DNA of 64,000 nt from Heterohyrax brucei (Eukaryota > Chordata > Mammalia > Hyracoidea > Procaviidae): positions 116,163,431 through 116,227,430 of the forward strand of contig CM053146.1 in NCBI GenBank assembly GCA_028571685.1, in the 5' to 3' direction. Both the position numbers and the translations under genes were made by a program. Within the stretch, counting starts at the first letter, position 1. Each line of letters begins with the position of its first letter. Positions 43,340-54,369 of this stretch are shown piece by piece. The notes beneath the pieces are model-generated. The model was not told the DNA's origin and did not search any database. It saw only the letters and a program-made list of their open reading frames with translations.

Positions 43340-45152
43340 AAAGAGTAAACTTGTTTTTCTGATTTTTTTCCTCAAATTGTTGTCAAGGGATTTGTCTTCA
43401 GTCTCACTAATTCTGATTTCTATTGCCTCAATTCTGCTTCTGTGACTCTCTTCTTTCAAATTGTCTAATTCTGAAATTTTATTGTTAAACCTTTTGGATT
43501 TCTAGTTGCAGTCTCTGTGGATTCTATCAGTCTGTTAATTGTATCATTTTGTTCTTGTATTGTTTTCCTGAATTTCCTCTAGTGCTTTGTCGTTTTGTGC
43601 CTTGGTGTGGTCTGAGTTTTGCCTGATCTCCTTTCTGATCTCTTGGAAAGCTCTGTATATTTGTCTTTTGAATTCTTCCTCAGGTAGTTCCATTACTTTA
43701 TCTTTCGCTGAAAGGTTTCCTGGTTCCTTTATTTTGGTTGCTTTTTGGAGCCATATTGATCTGCTTCTTTATGTGATTTGATATTGACTGTTGTGTCTGA
43801 GGCATCAATAAATTATTATATTTATTTATTGTGTGTGTGTTTACTGTTTCCTAACTTTTTGTTTGGTTTTGATATGCCCAGGTGGGCGGAACACGTGAGC
43901 TACACTGGTAATTGGCATCTCTGAAGCTCTCACGTCCTTCTTCAGGTGGTTAGAGCAGTACTAGGTGCATGAGCCCAGGAGTCTTCACTTTTCTTGTGCA
44001 GGTTGGGCACAGGTGTCCAGGTCACTGGTCACCCAGTGTGTGAGGCTCTCACCTGCGATCCTTGAATGGCAAGGCTATATGAAGGGGTATTTGTACAGAC
44101 ACAGATATCCCTTATGTGTGGAGCAAGGCAGGGGGCTGACGGCTGCCCCCAGGAGCCTAGGTGGAAGGCATAGCCCTGTCTCTTAGACCTGTAAGTGGGC
44201 GTTAGTGTAGCTGGTCCTTGAGCACCCAGTGCTGTTGGTGTAAGAAACTGGGAGGCACCACTTAATTCTCAGACCTCTGTCATGAGTGGCCAGGTGTAGG
44301 GGTGGTACTGCCAACCCTCAGGTCCCTGGTGTGGGTGGGTGAGGCACCACTAAAGGTACAGGGTGATGTCGTATGTCACGAATTTGCAGTTCCCCCTTGA
44401 CTGCTGCAGTTGAAAATGGGCTTCGGGTGTATGCTCTGCTATTTTATGCTCATGTGGTGTTGAATTGGCCCATGCAGGTCTAGGCAGGTGTGAAGGACAC
44501 TGCGAGGCTGTGGGCCCCTTATGCCAGTGGCTGGGTGTAGTTGCAGGGCCTCCTGACCCACACTGAGTTCCTGGCTTAGAGGGTGTGATGTTTTTTAAAG
44601 CTCTATGACTGGTGTGGGCACACATATCCCTGAGTTCCTGGCTTAGTGGGTGTGGCCGTTGTTAAAATACTGTTGTATCGGTGCTAGGACGGAGTGGAAT
44701 GGCGGGTGGGTTACGGGAATGAAGTACCCTCCAGTGTGGTGGGGAGGGGGTATTTCACCCCACACAGTAGGTTAGTGCTTGCACTAACTTTCACAGGTCC
44801 AACCTACTTCCACCTGGCTCTGGAGGCGTATGCTGACTTGCTGCCATGTGGCCTCATGCATTGTGGTGAGAGACGTGTCCTGAATACATCAGCCCACTAG
44901 CACTGGCCGCCCCAGCCAGCAGGGCACCAGCAACCCTTGTGACTGACACTCCTTTGCTGCTTTTCAATTCTCTCTCCTTCCTCCTAGCCCTCAGTTTGAA
45001 TGTTCAGCTTTGTCTTTGATGACTGGGGCTTCTAGATGGCCTATATATACATATAATTAATTTACTTGGTTTTTCTTGTTTTCGTAAGAGCAAGGATAGG
45101 CAGTGGCTGACTAGTCCACCACTTTGGCTCTGCCAAAAGTGTAAACTTGTTT
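43340..45152 (-). mobile_element. L1 insertion containing only the 5' part, with target duplication
   Basis: Minus-strand reading starts at about 45134 with an L1-type 5' UTR ('ggcagagccaaagtggtgga'). It is GC-rich for ~1.1 kb and then enters ORF1-like coiled-coil text ('gaggaaattcaggaaaacaa', 'aatagaaatcagaattagtg') near 43400-43700, ending at 'ggaaaaaaatcagaa'. No ORF2 or 3' UTR is present. The flanks 'aaagagtaaacttgttt' (43340) and 'aaaagtgtaaacttgttt' (45135) look like a target duplication. A short internal duplication ('ctgagttcctggcttag') occurs near 44560 and 44631. Confidence 0.7.
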
Positions 45153-46036
45153 GTGAAGTGAAGAAAGAATTTACTACATAGTGAAAATTGTCTTTACTTT
45201 TTTGTCATGTTAGAAACTTTTTCTGAAAATACATAAAGAGTTAGAGAATAATTAAAATGTGTTTTATAACTGGTTTAAGAAATAAAATGCTGGTAAGAAA
45301 TAGGGTAACTGAAGATATACAGGTTGTATTCATCTGAGTAGTATTTCAAAGTTGTAACTTTTTCAGTTGGATGGAGTGCTGTGTTGGCAGTTTTCTCTTT
45401 ATCTGTGTTGAAAGGGTCACTGAACAGAATTGACTTCAGAAGGCAGTGTTTATGTCACTATTCGACATATACTGGAAACAGATACCCAAAGTGTGTTCAG
45501 TACCGTAGAATATGTAATAAAAGATAAGACAACATGTGACAGTGTATGTATATCCGTGAGGTCGGTATCTTTGGTCTCAGTAATATGACTTCCAGAGTGT
45601 TTTTGGTTCAGAATTACAGTCTCAGGTTGAACAACATCCTGCTCTTTACAAGTAAAATGTTAAGAGGAATTCACTTTCAATAAAGGAATTTTCATAAGTA
45701 GAAAATAAGGAAAATGCTGAAAAAACATGTAATTAAGGAATTGTACACCAAAATGTCAACTTAAGAAAATAGAAAGGAAGAGAAAGAGGCTTGGACAGAG
45801 TCCCAGAATTTCATTATGCTATATTTAGCCTTCATGTATTAGGTAAATAAGGTAATTGGTGAGTTCTCTTTTGTTCTTTTTATATTTTATATGCATGTTT
45901 TAAAAGTTACCCTAAAATATTTAAACTGTTAATCTTGATTAAAGAATAGGTCCAGGATGAAGTAAAGTTTTTTTTTTGTCCTCCCCTGAATCTTTAAAAA
46001 CTGTGGACTTATTTTTATTCCTATGTTTATAATATA

Positions 46037-46190
46037 TTGGAAACCTTGGTGGTGTAGTGGTTAAGATCAACAGCTAATAAAGTGGGCAGTTTGAATCTAC
46101 CAGGTGCTCCTTGGAAGCCCTATGGGGCATTTCTGCCTGTCCTATAGGGTTGTTATGAATTGGAGTTGACTCGATAACAACTGATTTTTA
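46037..46190 (+). mobile_element. AfroSINE-type SINE
   Basis: Plus-strand copy: 'ttggaaaccttggtggtgta', 'caggtgctccttggaagccc', 'ttgttatgaattggagttga'. Confidence 0.82.
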
Positions 46191-46217
46191 TGTTGTTGTT
46201 ATACTACGTTGCATGTA

Positions 46218-46776
46218 TGAGGTCCGACAATTAAGTCCGCAGACTTACTTGTTCTAAGTGTCACGTACCTCATTGCTGAATAGCCCTATAGTCACCTTCC
46301 AAGTACTCCCTGTGGGAAGGTATGCACTGACACCTGCACCTAGTGTACCATTCAGAGCAATTTTGGAAATCTTTCCGGAATGGTCACTGCACACGGTGGC
46401 ATGGTGGCAAGTTCGCAAATTTAATTGTATGGTGATCCGTGACAGAGTTTTTATCCAGTAATAACTGTGTATGGAGCACCTCCCTACTCACGTGATTTGG
46501 CCCCCAATAACTTTTTTCTTTACCAAGGATAAAGGAAATATTGAAAGGAAGACGTTTTGATACCATTCAGGCCATCAAGGGTAATATGATGACAGTTTCG
46601 ATGGCTGTTCAGAAAGAGTTCCAGAATTACTTTGAAGGGTTGACTAGGCACTGGCATTGGTCCATGGCTTCCTAAGGGGTCTACTTTGAAGGTGAGTATA
46701 GTGATGATATTCAGCAGTGAAGTATGTAATACTTTTTCTAGGTGGAGTTCACAAACTTAATTGTCAGATGACATCA
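46218..46776 (+). mobile_element. fold-back mariner-like DNA transposon, defective
   Basis: Flanked by TA and bounded by inverted ends 'tgaggtccgacaattaagt' and, reversed, 'ctgacaattaagtttgtgaa'. The arms are long inverted copies: left about 46255-46385 ('ttgctgaatagccctatag') against right about 46600-46735 ('agtgatgatattcagcagtg'). Between them a + strand transposase remnant reads 'PYSRDLAPNNFF' at about 46483-46518, corresponding to the third catalytic Asp region of mariner (D34D). Frames are broken. Confidence 0.75.
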
Positions 46777-46819
46777 TATGTTTGTTTTTATATGCATTTT
46801 AATTTCCAGTCTTTAAAAT

Positions 46820-46855
46820 GGATGTGTGTGTGTGTGTGAGTGTGTGTGTATACAC
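46820..46855. repeat. (GT)n microsatellite
   Basis: About 35 bases of GT repeats interrupted once by 'gag', just before a MIR element. Confidence 0.8.
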
Positions 46856-47035
46856 ATGTTGAGCCCTTAGTAAGTGCCAAGCATTGTTCTAAGCTTTTAA
46901 TTGGCAGTCTTGCAAGAGCCCCAGGAGTTGCCTCATCACAGAGCCACGTAAGTGGCAGAGCCAGGATTTGAAACCCATGCAGTGCTGTGATTGTATAGTA
47001 TGTTCCCTTAACCATTATAGTATCTGGCCTACCAT
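46856..47035 (+). mobile_element. MIR element
   Basis: 'aagtgccaagcattgttcta', 'agtggcagagccaggatttg' and 'cttaaccattatagtatctg' occur in the order expected for a + strand mammalian MIR. Confidence 0.75.
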
Positions 47036-47164
47036 CTAGAGTTCTAAAATTATATCTTAGAATTTAGCTGCTGTAGAATGAACTCTGACTCTGACTCATG
47101 TCTACCTTATTTTTGTTATATATAATTCATATGTCATAAGATGGCACATAAATTACATAAACAA

Positions 47165-47570
47165 AATGTTGCCAGGTCGTGTATCATTTTCAAGATCACC
47201 AACATGTTTGAGTCCATCATTGCGACTGTTGTGCCAGTCCATCTCACCAAAGGTCTCCCCTACCCTAATTGGCCCTCTGCTTTCCCAAACATGATATCCT
47301 CCTCTAGTGACTGATCTCTTTTGATGACATGTTCAAAGAAAGAGAGTTAAGACAGTGTTCTGTAATGATCCGTAGTGTTTTTGTTGGCTGATTTTTCAGA
47401 AGTAGACTGCCAGGTCTTTCTTCCCAGTCTGTCTTAGTCTGGAAGCTCCACTGAAACCTGTCACCCATCGGTGACTCTGCTGGTGTTTTAAATACCGGTA
47501 GCAAAACTTCCAGCATCATAGCAACATGCAAGTTACTGCAGTACAAGAAACTTGGACAGGTGGTAGCAAC
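47165..47570 (-). mobile_element. RTE LINE fragment, internally deleted
   Basis: The first half (47165-47345) is RTE 3' sequence, minus strand ('catttttgcgactgttgtgcc'-like text, 'gatatcctcctctagtgact'). It joins directly to ~160 bases (47385-47545) matching the RTE 5' end at 24905-25068 ('gtctgtcttagtctggaa'). The centre is missing. A short minus-strand SINE/RTE tail occurs at 47063-47105. Confidence 0.6.
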
Positions 47571-47720
47571 TTGAAAGGGACGTTATAAGTCATCTGGTTC
47601 AATCTCCTCATTTTTTTGTTAATACTCAGAGAAATTCCTTGATTTACCCAAGATTATAGTTTTATTTTTATTGATATATAATTTATAGTTTTATTTTATT
47701 GATATATAATTTATATGCCA

Positions 47721-48925
47721 TTTCATTCAAAAGCAACTGCAACAGTATATTGACAAGGAACTGCCAGAAATTCAAGCTGGATTCAGAAGAGGATGTGGAA
47801 CCAGGGATATCATTGCTGATGTCAGATGGATCTTGGCTGAAAGCAGAGATACCAGAAAATGTTTACCTGTGTTTCACTGACTATGCAAAGGCTTTCGATT
47901 GTGTGGATACTAACAAATTATGGCTAACATTGCAGAGAATGGGAATTCCAGAACACTTAATTGTGCTCTTAAGGAATCTGTACAAAGATTGAGAGGTGGT
48001 AATGTACATAGAAAAAGGGGACATACGTGGTTTAAAGTCAGGAAAGGTGTGTGTCAGGGTTGTATCCTTTCACCATACCTTTTCAGTCTGTGTGGCAAGC
48101 AAATCCAAGAAGCTGGATTGTATGAAGAACAAGGCAACAAGCTGCATTACACAGATAACACCACCTTACTTCTTAGCTGTGAAAAGGATTTGAAATGGTT
48201 ACTGATGAAGATCAAAGACTGAAGCCTTCGGTATGGATTACACCTCAACATCAAGAAAACAAAAACCCTCACAACTGGACCAGTCAGCAACATCATGATA
48301 AATGGAGAATTGAGGTTGTCAAGGATTTCATTTCACTTGGTTCCACAGTCAACACCCATGGAAGCAGCAGTCAACCCAAAAGACACATTGCATTGGAGAA
48401 GTCTGTTTCAAAGGACTTCTTTAAGGTATTGAAAAGTAAAGATGTTACCTTCAGGAGTCAGTTGTACCTGACCCAAGCTGTAGTATTTTCAGTCACGTCA
48501 TATGCATATGAAGCTGGGCAATGGACAAGGAAGACAGAAAAATTGTTACCTTTGAATTGTGGTGTTAGAGAAGAATATTGAATGTACCATGGACTGCAAA
48601 AACAACAAATGGATCTGTTCTGAAATAAGTACATCCAGAGTGCTCCTGGGAAGCAAGAGATGGCAAAACTGCATCTTACATACCTACTCTGGACATGTTG
48701 TCAGGAAGGATCAGTCCCTGGAGAAGGACATGATGCTTGTTTGAGTGGAGGGTCAGCAAAAAAGGGGAAGACCCTTGAAGAAACAGATTGACACAGTGGC
48801 TGCAACAATGGGCTTAAGCATAAAAGTGATTGTGGACATGGCGCAAGACCAGGCAATGTTTTGTTGTATTGTGCATAGCGTCACTGTGAGTTGGAACCAA
48901 CTTGATGGCACCTAACAATAACAAC
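47721..48925 (+). mobile_element. RTE (BovB-like) LINE, 5'-truncated, RT region
   Basis: Begins inside the RT domain and runs to the SINE-like tail. Flanking 'atgcca' at 47715-47720 and 48926-48931 is its target duplication, and the interrupted L1 text reads through when it is removed. Coding pieces include 'LCFTDYAKAFDCVDTN' (RT domain), 'KVRKGVCQGCILSPYLFSLC' and an active-site motif Y-T-D-N at about 48147-48158. Frames change at about 47990, 48190 and 48560, so it is inactive. Confidence 0.85.
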
Positions 48926-49821
48926 ATGCCATAAGATTCACTTGTGTTAAGTATACAGTTCAGTGGTTTTTAGTAAAGCTTTTGGCTTGTGCAGCTGTCA
49001 CTAACTGTAATCCAGTGTTAGAACATTTCATCATTCCATTCCCCATGCGCATTTGCAGTTGATGTCCCTTGCCACTTTTAGCCCCCAGCTACCAGTAATC
49101 GGCTTTTGTCCTCATAGATTGGCTTTTTCTGGCCATTTCATATGAGTGAAATCATGTATTGTCTTTTGCATCTGGTTTCTTTAATTTAGTAGTATGTTTT
49201 AGGGGTTCATCCATGTTGTAGCATATACCACTGTTTTGTTCCTTTTTATTATTGATAGTATTTATAGTTAGCTTTTATTAAAGCTGGTAACAGTACCCTA
49301 GTCTTCTGATAACAAATATATTGAAAGATGTTAGGTGTGAGGCTGGCTGTTCCTTTACGTCTCTGGTACCACCTAATCTTTGACTACTACTCCAAATGCA
49401 AGACCAACTGGGATCTCTGACTTTTTGGGTGCTCTTGAGTCCTACACTTGAGTCCTCTGTGCTTTCTCTCTGCAGAGGACTTTTGGTCCCTTTATTTTGC
49501 ATTGTTTTCACTACATTTTGTGAAGCCTCATTTTCAATGTCAATGTATTACCTGATATTCTCAGTCTTTTTTACAGTGAATTGCATACACGTAACCAAAA
49601 TCTGAGAATCATGTTTTAACTGTCCATTATCCTAATCAACATGTGCCACAGAGATAAGATCTGTTGATGGTACTGGTTGTGGTAAACATTCTTCTTTTCT
49701 AATTAAAATTTTAATTCAAATATAACACACATGTATGGATGTATGTGTACATAAAATCACACAAATAGTAAAAATAATAAATTGACAGTTTGATGAATCT
49801 TCACGAGTGGACATACCCATA

Positions 49822-50338
49822 TGTCTTAGTCATCTGCCAAGCCAAGTGCCGTCTAGTGCTGCTTTAACAGAAACACCACAAGTTGATGGCTTTAAAAAGA
49901 GAAATTTTTTTTTTTTTTTTGTCACAGACCAGCAGGCTGAAAGTCTAAACTTGGGGTGTCAGTTCCAGGGGAAGACTTTGTCTGTGGGCTCTGAAGATAG
50001 ATCCTTGTTGTTAATTGTCCCTTGTAGTGGGAGCTTCTGAGGCACGGGGACCTCGAGTCTGTCCCAGAGAATGTGCTCTGCTCTTGGCACTGTTTCTTGG
50101 TGGTATGAAGTCCCAATGTTTCTCTGCTAGATACCTTCCTTTGTAGTTCAAGAGATTGCCTCAAGACACAATACAGTCTCTCACACTGAGTCCTGCCCCA
50201 CCAGCGCAACTGCTGACTATCCTCCCTCATTAGAATTGAAGAGGTGGGATTTACAACATGGAGGAACATTATGCGATACTAGGAATCATGGCTTAGCCAA
50301 ATGGTTACAAACATTTTGGGGGGGCACAATTCATGACA
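49822..50338 (-). mobile_element. solo MaLR-like LTR with 5-bp target duplication
   Basis: Starts 'tgtcttagtcatctgcc' and ends 'cacaattcatgaca', with identical flanks 'ccata' at 49817-49821 and 50339-50343. Near its start ~12 bases ('gccaagtgccgt') look inserted, followed by 'ctagtgctgctttaacagaa'. A poly-T run at 49908-49920 lies inside. Confidence 0.85.
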
Positions 50339-51180
50339 CCATATGACCAAGCAGGTTAAGAAATAGAACAGTATTAGCATTGCAAAAGAATCCCGTGTCC
50401 TTTTCCTAATTCACTGTCCCCACTAAGGATAACCACAATTCAGTCTTCTGTTGTCAGTGATTGTATTTACCTGTTTTAAACTCTGATCTAAATGGAATAA
50501 AAGAATAATGATATTTTGTGTATGATTTCTGTTACTCAGCATTATGTTGGTGTCATGTTGTGATGGTTGTCTTATGATATTCTATTATCTGAATATACTG
50601 CATTTTATTGATTTAGCCTACTGTTGTTAATGGAAATTTAGCATATTTTCTAGTTTGGGGATATTACAAAAAAATGTGACTATGGATCTACTTGTACATC
50701 CTGTTGGTATATGTATTTGATGTGTTCATTTGTGTTTATTGCTAAGGGTGGAGTTGCTTGATCATCTGGTATTTGTATGTTCAGTTTTAATAAATATTAC
50801 TAAGCAGTTTTCCCAAGTGATTAGACTTGTTTACCTACTCAACAGTTATGTATGAGAATTCCAGTTGCTCAACATCCTCACCAGTACCTGGTATTGTCAG
50901 TGTTTTTAAATTTAGTCAGGTCACTGTATAATGGCATCTCACTCTCGTTTCAATTTGTATTTTGCTGGTTACTAATGAAGTTAATGTTTAGTGGCCATTT
51001 GGATATTGGCTTTAAGTGCTCAGTTATATCTTTTGCCCATTTTTCAGTTAGGCTATCTTTTTCTTACTGATTTTTTGAAGTTATTTTTGTATTTTAGATC
51101 TGCATTCTTGAGTATGTGTGTCACCAATATCTTCTATTATGTCGAAGAGTTTATGTCTTTAAAATCTCCTAATATAGTTT

Positions 51181-51343
51181 TTGGAAACCCTGGTGGCATA
51201 GCAGCTTAAGTGCTACAGCTGCTAGCCTAAAGGCTGGCAGTTCCTATCCGCCAGGCACTTCCTGGAAACTCTATGGGGCAGTCCTATTCTGACCTATGGG
51301 GTCACTATGAGTCAGAATTGACTCGATGGCAGTGGCTTTTTTT
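51181..51343 (+). mobile_element. AfroSINE-type SINE
   Basis: Plus-strand, well preserved: 'ggaaaccctggtggcatagc', 'ctggaaactctatggggcag', 'ctatgagtcagaattgactc', then a poly-T-like tail. Confidence 0.88.
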
Positions 51344-52204
51344 TAAAATAGTCTTTGGTGGACAAAAGTCCTTTTTGTCCTTAGAAACAATTTTAATGCC
51401 GTTTCATCAGTCACTGTTTTTTTCATGATTAGTGGGTGATCTTTATGTTTCCTTTAAGAAATGCATCTATGAGAGTCATGAAGATATTTGCCTGTGTTTT
51501 GTTCTATCAGTTATATTGTTTTAACTTTCATATGGATATCTGTAATTCATCTGGAATTGATTTTTGTTTCATGGTGAGAGATAGAGCCCAGAGTTCTTTT
51601 TTTTTCCCGGATGATATCAGTTAACTCAGAAGCATTTATTGAACGAACAGCCCCAGCCTCACTGTGCTGCATTATAACCTTTGTCATAAGTGAAATGGTT
51701 GAAAATGTGTGGGTGTATTTCGTGCCTCTCTATTCCGTTTCATTGTTCTGTTTACTTTTTCCGTGACTAGCTCCACTCTGTCTTAATTGTCACAGCTTTT
51801 TGAAGAAACTGTTGTTGGTATTTGGTAGTAAAAATTTCTGGCTTTGTTCTTTCAGATTGTTTTAGCTACTTTTTGTCCTTTCTGCTTTCATATACCTTTT
51901 ATAATCAGCTTGGATTTTTCACAGATGCACACACACACACTCACACTGGAATTTTCATTGGAATTGTTGTAACTCTGTAATCAGTTTGGGAAATAATTGA
52001 CCTAGTTACAATATCAAGTCTTCTAATTCATTAGCCTGGTATACTCCTCCAATCATGTAAACTTTCAATTCATCTTAAAAATGTTTTGTAGCATTTAACA
52101 GAGACATTACATAAATTCTTAGACTTATTACTAAGCGTTTGATGATACATAATGGTATCCCTTCTAAAATTTCATTTTCTATTTGTTGCTAATATGTAGA
52201 TATA

Positions 52205-52995
52205 CAGTTGTTCAAACTTTTTGTTTTGAAACAGTTCTGAACATACAAAATTCACAGTGATTATACCTGGAATTACTGTATACCCTTCACCCAGACTCCA
52301 CAGCTGTTAACTGTATTGATGTCTTTGAGAATGAGGTACAAACATGATTTTCTACCAATTTACTGTAGGGGCTATTTCTTGAGGACAGTGACATTCTCCT
52401 ACGTGATTACAGTATAACCAGCCAAGTGCTATCAAATCGATTATGAGTCCTAATGACCCTACAGGACAGGGTTTCTATAGGGTTCCTAAGGAGGGGCTGA
52501 TAGATTTAAACTGCTGACCTTTTAGTTAGCAACCAGGCTCTTAACTGCTGTGCAGCAAGGGCTCTGTGATCACAGTACACACCATCAAAATGAGGAAACC
52601 AACACTGACCCCATACCATGATCTCCACAGATCTCATTCAGCTTTTGCAAATTGTCCCAAATTATGCTATCTAGGACCAAGATCCAGTTCAGGCTCACAC
52701 TGTCATAGCTCTTCAGTTTATCTTCAGTGGGGAGTAATTCCTCAGCTTTTGTATCTAACAACATGACATTTTTAAAGAGTGCAGACCAGTTTCTTAGTGG
52801 AATGTCCCTCTGTTTGACTGATGTCTCTTTATAATTTGTGGTTTTAGGGGACAGGGATAGTGCATCATGACAGAAATCATATAGTGTTGGTTTGGGTAGC
52901 AGTGGTGATAGCAGGTATCCAGTTGTATCTTAGAGGAAAACACTGAGTTTTAAGGCAGCATTTTGTCTGTTACAGTCATCATATAATCCACTATA
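52205..52995 (-). mobile_element. old LINE fragment with SINE
   Basis: Blocks such as 'accttcacccagactccac'-like text (about 52285), 'ctaggaccaagatccagttc', 'aaagagtgcagaccagtttc' and 'tagtgcatcatgacag' match old L1-type sequence in reverse. A minus-strand AfroSINE interrupts it at 52416-52563 ('ttcctaaggaggggctgata'). Confidence 0.5.
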
Positions 52996-53010
52996 GATAA
53001 GAGAGCATTA

Positions 53011-53206
53011 AAACTGCTGTCAGTGAGTTGATTCAGACTCATAACAACCCTGAAGTACAGAGTAGAACTGACCCATAGGTTTCCAAGGCTGTAAATCTTT
53101 ACAGAAGTAGGCTGCTATGTCTTTATCCTGTGGAGTAGCTGGTGGGTTTGAACCACCAATCTTCTGGTTAGCAGTAAACACTTTAACCACTGTGTAACGA
53201 GGGCTC
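53011..53206 (-). mobile_element. AfroSINE-type SINE, long subtype
   Basis: Minus-strand copy: 'agtgagttgattcagactca', 'aggctgtaaatctttacaga', 'gtagctggtgggtttgaacc', ending 'cgagggctcc'. Confidence 0.85.
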
Positions 53207-53355
53207 CCTATAGGTAAGTGCTTATTAGTCCAATGAATCAATATTTCTTTGCACTTAATATTGTACCCAATATCCAAGACTCAACCACATAGACCTCTAG
53301 GAGCTCACACTCATTAAATGATGTGCATGAAGGGAAATTTCAGTAGCCTAAGTCA

Positions 53356-53494
53356 GCAGAAACCTGGTAGCATGCTATAGTTGCTAACCAAAATGCCAGA
53401 AGCCTAAGTCCACTAGGTGATCCTTGGAAAGTAATGGGTACTTCTACTGTGTCCTATAGATGGCTATGAGTTGGAATTAGTAATGGGTTTGGTT
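53356..53494 (+). mobile_element. AfroSINE-type SINE
   Basis: Plus-strand diverged copy: 'cagaaacctggtagcatgct', 'aggtgatccttggaaagtaa', 'ggctatgagttggaattagt'. Confidence 0.75.
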
Positions 53495-54059
53495 CAGTGG
53501 ACGTAAGACAATTCTTACTCTTCCAAAAGATCATTAATAAACAAACATAGGTAATACAGGATAATACTATTCAGTGTTGGAAAAAAAAATTCTTTAACTT
53601 TCTGTACTACAAGACATTTCTGTATATTACCTGGAAAGAAAGCTTATTTTCCTGTGGTGGTGTTATTGGTGAATAATCTCTCCTGTGTTGGACCCAGCAT
53701 CTCATTACAGCACAGTAATGAGTTTCTGAGGACAAGTTTGTATATTTATCAGATGTCTAGTTTTTAGTTGAAATATTTTAAGTGCTTTTAAACTGGAAAA
53801 AAAAATTAAGAGTTGTTTTAATTGGTCGCAGATCATGGAATAAGTGAGCTAAGAGATATTTATCAGCCACTGAAATGACTTTTACAAGGTGAGTGACTAC
53901 CTGTAAATCTGAATTGTAATATTTCACTGTACCAAATGTGACTAATTATTACCAGAGTTTTACACAGTGGCATCCTTACACATAAGATACATTTAGGTAA
54001 GTATTTGAGGTAGCATGGATGCCACTGTTTGTAGAACCAGAGAGGTCACTTGACCTGAT

Positions 54060-54300
54060 AACTGATAATTTTCATACTGTGCTTACTACTTAACACGTCC
54101 ATAACCTAACAGAGCTACAAACTGCCCCTTTTTATTCCTGAGAAGAAAGAATCTGAAGTCTAACAACATTTCACATGTCAGTGTGTGACCAGGAACAACA
54201 AATCACAGTGACACCAAATTGCCCAGTGTAATCAGTAGCAGCTGCAAGGTAGGATTTGAAGTCAGGACCTTTCTTCAGCTGTACCCAATGATCGTATGAG
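54060..54300 (+). mobile_element. possible MIR element
   Basis: Weak resemblance to MIR: 'ctgcccctttttattcctga' and 'gtaggatttgaagtcaggac' stand in the right order. The flanking sequence 53500-54060 shows nothing recognisable. Confidence 0.35.
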
Positions 54301-54369
54301 ATCTGGCAGAAGGTAAGATAGTTATAAGCAGCTGAATAAAAACAAAATTTTTACTGGTACCTGCTATAA

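Larger units (their letters stand above)
47655..52190 (-). mobile_element. old L1-type 3' region, split by RTE, LTR and SINE
   Basis: Reverse-complement text of the 3' part of an ancient L1 is seen at 47655-47720 ('tattgatatataatttatat', present twice in tandem), then 48926-49821, 50344-51180 and 51344-52190 ('ttgtagcatataccactgtt', 'aacatcctcaccagtacctg', 'atcttttgcccatttttcag'). An RTE, a solo LTR and an AfroSINE (51181-51343) interrupt it. It contains no usable frame. Confidence 0.6.

Noticed and set aside
44350-44900. GC-rich segment as a CpG-island promoter of another gene
   Set aside because: It lies between target-duplication-like flanks and reads as an L1 5' UTR followed by ORF1 on the minus strand.
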